In this document: in pieces, positions 5,806 through 7,768 of the stretch
Layout: every line of letters starts with the position of its first letter
Position numbering within the stretch: position 1 is the first letter of the stretch
NCBI GenBank assembly: GCA_050114795.1
Contig: JASFRS010000113.1
Coordinates: 1 to 7,768, forward strand
DNA length: 7,768 bases
Direction of reading: 5' to 3'
Source of the DNA: JASFRS01 sp050114795
GTDB lineage: Bacteria > Pseudomonadota > Alphaproteobacteria > Sphingomonadales > CAKZYD01
Made by a program: the position numbers and the translations under genes
The notes under the pieces: model-generated
Told to the model about the DNA's origin: nothing
The model's database searches: none
The model's input: only the letters and a program-made list of their open reading frames with translations

Positions 5806-6717
5806 ATGGACGCCGTAACAAAAAATCACGCGCAAAATAAAAGCGCGACCCCACTTCCTGCAGAAGATGTTCTGGAAACACGTAAATCTCAGGCTTCAGA
5901 CTGGTTTGCATCATTGCGTGATCGCATTTGCGCCGCCTTTGAAGCTATAGAAGACGATTATGACGGTGATGGTGAAGTCGGTCGCTTTGTTCGCACCCCC
6001 TGGCAAAGGGATGATCCCTCCGGCCAGCCTGGCGGTGGCGGCGTGATGTCAGTTATGAAAGGACGTGTCTTTGAAAAAGTCGGCGTGAACATTTCCGCCG
6101 TGAAGGGAACTTTCAGCCCGGAATTCGCAAAGCAAATCCCCGGCGCTGATAAAGATCCGCATTTCTTTGCGACAGGCATTTCTCTGGTTGCCCATATGCG
6201 CAACCCGCTCGTTCCGGCGGTTCATATGAACACCCGCTTTCTTGTCACAAGCAAAGCCTGGTTTGGTGGCGGTGCTGATTTAAATGCGGCTATTCCAAAT
6301 GCACAGGATACGGCTGATTTTCACGCGGCTTTGAAAGAAGCCTGTGACCGTTTTGATCCGGATTATTATTCCCAATATAAAGCCTGGTGTGATGAATATT
6401 TCTATGTAAAGCACCGCAACCGTGCCCGCGGTGAGGGTGGGATATTCTATGATTATCTTGATTCAGGGAATTGGGAGGATGACTTCGCCTTTACCAAATC
6501 CATAGGTCAGGCTTTTCTTGATATCTACCCCCGTCTTGTGCGTCGTCACATGTATGAAGAATGGACGCCGGAACAACGGGAAGAACAATTGAAGTACCGC
6601 GGCCTCTATGCAGAGTTCAATCTGGTTTATGACCGCGGTACACGTTTTGGGCTGATGACGGGCGGTAATGTGGACGCCATTTTGATGTCCTTACCGCCCG
6701 AAGCCAAATGGCCTTAA
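5806..6717 (+). CDS. hemF: Oxygen-dependent coproporphyrinogen III oxidase
   Basis: HemF (EC 1.3.3.3) uses oxygen to decarboxylate two propionates of coproporphyrinogen III, giving protoporphyrinogen IX in haem synthesis; it is a soluble homodimer. The 303 residues carry the whole domain: GQPGGGGVMSVMKG (73-86), GVNISAVKG (93-101), LVAHMRNPLVPAVHMNTRF (127-145), WFGGGADL (152-159), YFYVKHRNRARGEGG (198-212) and FNLVYDRGTRFGLMTGG (271-287), then ILMSLPP and a short KWP end. His140 and Asp276 lie in the conserved active-site strings. The DLN after GGGA, where E. coli has DLT, and the short C-terminus fit the alphaproteobacterial subtype. The start ATG has AGG seven bases upstream. An FNR-type box lies in the 130-base gap to trmL. 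Its stop overlaps the stop of the convergent copper ATPase. Confidence 0.96.
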   Translation: MDAVTKNHAQNKSATPLPAEDVLETRKSQASDWFASLRDRICAAFEAIEDDYDGDGEVGRFVRTPWQRDDPSGQPGGGGVMSVMKGRVFEKVGVNISAVKGTFSPEFAKQIPGADKDPHFFATGISLVAHMRNPLVPAVHMNTRFLVTSKAWFGGGADLNAAIPNAQDTADFHAALKEACDRFDPDYYSQYKAWCDEYFYVKHRNRARGEGGIFYDYLDSGNWEDDFAFTKSIGQAFLDIYPRLVRRHMYEEWTPEQREEQLKYRGLYAEFNLVYDRGTRFGLMTGGNVDAILMSLPPEAKWP

Positions 6718-7768
6718 AGTTTTACACGCCTTAGCCGCAGCGCATTTGCGATGACTGATAGGGAAGACATACTCATCGCCGCTGCGGCAATCATCGGGGA
6801 AAGTAGCAGGCCAAAGACTGGATAAAGCACGCCTGCTGCCACCGGCACACCTAAAGCATTATAGAGAAAGGCAAAAAACAGATTTTGCCGAATATTTCTC
6901 ACGACTGCATGTGAGACTTTACGCGCCCGGCCCAAGGCAGCTAAATCACCTTTTACCAGCGTTAAAGCCCCGGATTCCATTGCAATATCCGTTCCTGTCC
7001 CCATGGCAATACCGACATGTGCCTGAGCTAATGCAGGCGCATCATTCACCCCATCACCCGCGACAGCAACCATGCGCCCCTGTGCTTGCAATTCTTTGAC
7101 AAGATTGGCTTTATCCTCAGGTAATACGGCGGCATGAACCCTTTCTATGCCCAATTCTTTCGCAACAGCTTGCGCTGTCTCCTGTGCATCTCCCGTCGCC
7201 ATGATGATTTCAACGCCAGCCTCACGCAGGTCTTTTAAAGCAGCAGGCGTTGTCTCTTTGATAGGGTCACCCAAGGCAAGCAAGGCCCGCAAGGCACCAT
7301 CCACTGCGACAAACACCGGCGTTTGCCCCTTAGAGCCCGCTTGCTTAGCTTCGGCGTCCAAATCAGACACAGCGATATCATGTTTTTCCATAAAGGCGCG
7401 CGCGCCGATCAAAATATCATGACCTTCAACCCGGCCTTCTAGGCCGCCGCCAATATGGGCTTTGAAACTTTCAGCCTTTGCCGCTTTGACGCCTTGGTCC
7501 TTAGCGTAAGATACAATCGCATGCGCTATAGGATGCTCACTTTGCTCTTCAAGCGCGAGCACGAGAGGCAAAAGCACCTGCGGTTGCTCTTTAATATCTT
7601 TGATTGAGACAAGCGCTGGACGACCCTCGGTCAAAGTTCCGGTCTTATCGACAATCAAAGTGTCAATCTTGTTCATAGCCTCCATGGCCTCTGCATCACG
7701 GACAAGCACACCAGCACCCGCCGCACGACCAACGCCAACCATGATTGACATCGGGGTGGCCAAGCCTA
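6714..7768 (-). CDS. copA: Cu(I)-translocating P1B-type ATPase, partial (N-terminus beyond right edge)
   Basis: This inner-membrane pump exports Cu(I) from the cytoplasm using ATP. About 350 C-terminal residues are visible. The frame stays open to the right edge, reading GLATPMSIMVG, which in this family directly follows the CPC metal-binding motif, so that motif and the N-terminal metal-binding domains lie just outside. Motifs in order, numbered from the TTG-encoded Leu at 7763: DKTGTLTEG (phosphorylated Asp39), SEHP (75-78, the HP locus), GDPIKE (165-170), ATGDAQETA (189-197) and GDGVNDAP (236-243) of the hinge. Two final helices carry YN (301-302) and MSMSS (330-334), residues that mark the Cu(I)/Ag(I) subgroup. 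The 5' end is missing, not truncated by mutation. The TTG at 7763 is internal, not a start. It converges on hemF with a four-base overlap. ActP or CtpA are alternative names. Confidence 0.93.
   Translation of the reverse strand, partial: GLATPMSIMVGVGRAAGAGVLVRDAEAMEAMNKIDTLIVDKTGTLTEGRPALVSIKDIKEQPQVLLPLVLALEEQSEHPIAHAIVSYAKDQGVKAAKAESFKAHIGGGLEGRVEGHDILIGARAFMEKHDIAVSDLDAEAKQAGSKGQTPVFVAVDGALRALLALGDPIKETTPAALKDLREAGVEIIMATGDAQETAQAVAKELGIERVHAAVLPEDKANLVKELQAQGRMVAVAGDGVNDAPALAQAHVGIAMGTGTDIAMESGALTLVKGDLAALGRARKVSHAVVRNIRQNLFFAFLYNALGVPVAAGVLYPVFGLLLSPMIAAAAMSMSSLSVIANALRLRRVKL

Noticed and set aside
7761..7763. TTG as the start codon of the copper ATPase gene
   Set aside because: It encodes the Leu of GLATPMS, a conserved internal segment just after the CPC motif; the frame is open to the window edge, so the real start is outside.
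1..7768. Insertion sequence, CRISPR array, tRNA, toxin-antitoxin or phage defence module
   Set aside because: No transposase, direct repeat array, tRNA-like cloverleaf or defence-type protein was seen; all long frames are explained by the genes listed.

Overview
The window looks like chromosomal DNA from an alphaproteobacterium, probably an aerobic and perhaps marine one. The evidence is a three-gene petA-petB-petC operon with separate cytochrome b and c1 genes, an alphaproteobacterial type of HemF, and a TrmL-HemF pair. I cannot name the genus. There is no sign of a mobile element, phage, CRISPR array, tRNA or rRNA, and gene density is high. Most of the content is housekeeping.

Layout. Positions 1-505 (-) hold the N-terminal part of a FadL/OmpP1-type outer-membrane protein that runs off the left edge. 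Positions 624-1151 (-) encode adenine phosphoribosyltransferase (apt). A strong intrinsic terminator at 1234-1266 separates apt from the petABC operon, which reads leftwards from about 3957 to 1288 and encodes the Rieske protein, cytochrome b and cytochrome c1 of the bc1 complex (respiratory complex III). A divergent intergenic region (about 3958-4140) lies between petA and a rightward pair: a paraoxonase-like calcium-dependent lactonase (4141-5208), then the tRNA wobble methyltransferase trmL (5220-5675) 11 bases later. A 130-base regulatory gap carries a near-perfect FNR/FixK box and a second palindrome, then comes hemF (5806-6717, +). hemF converges on, and shares four bases with, the 3' end of a Cu(I)-exporting P-type ATPase gene (6714 to the right edge, -), whose N-terminal part is outside the window.

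How the genes relate. bc1 needs haems b and c, and HemF makes protoporphyrin precursors in an oxygen-dependent step, so complex III and haem supply sit close together, with an oxygen-type regulator site in front of hemF. The copper ATPase is part of metal homeostasis, and apt does purine salvage. The least routine gene is the paraoxonase-like lactonase. It keeps the calcium ligands, the His dyad and the disulfide cysteines of the animal PON family, so it may hydrolyse lactones, possibly acyl-homoserine lactones. No wholly new multi-gene system is visible.
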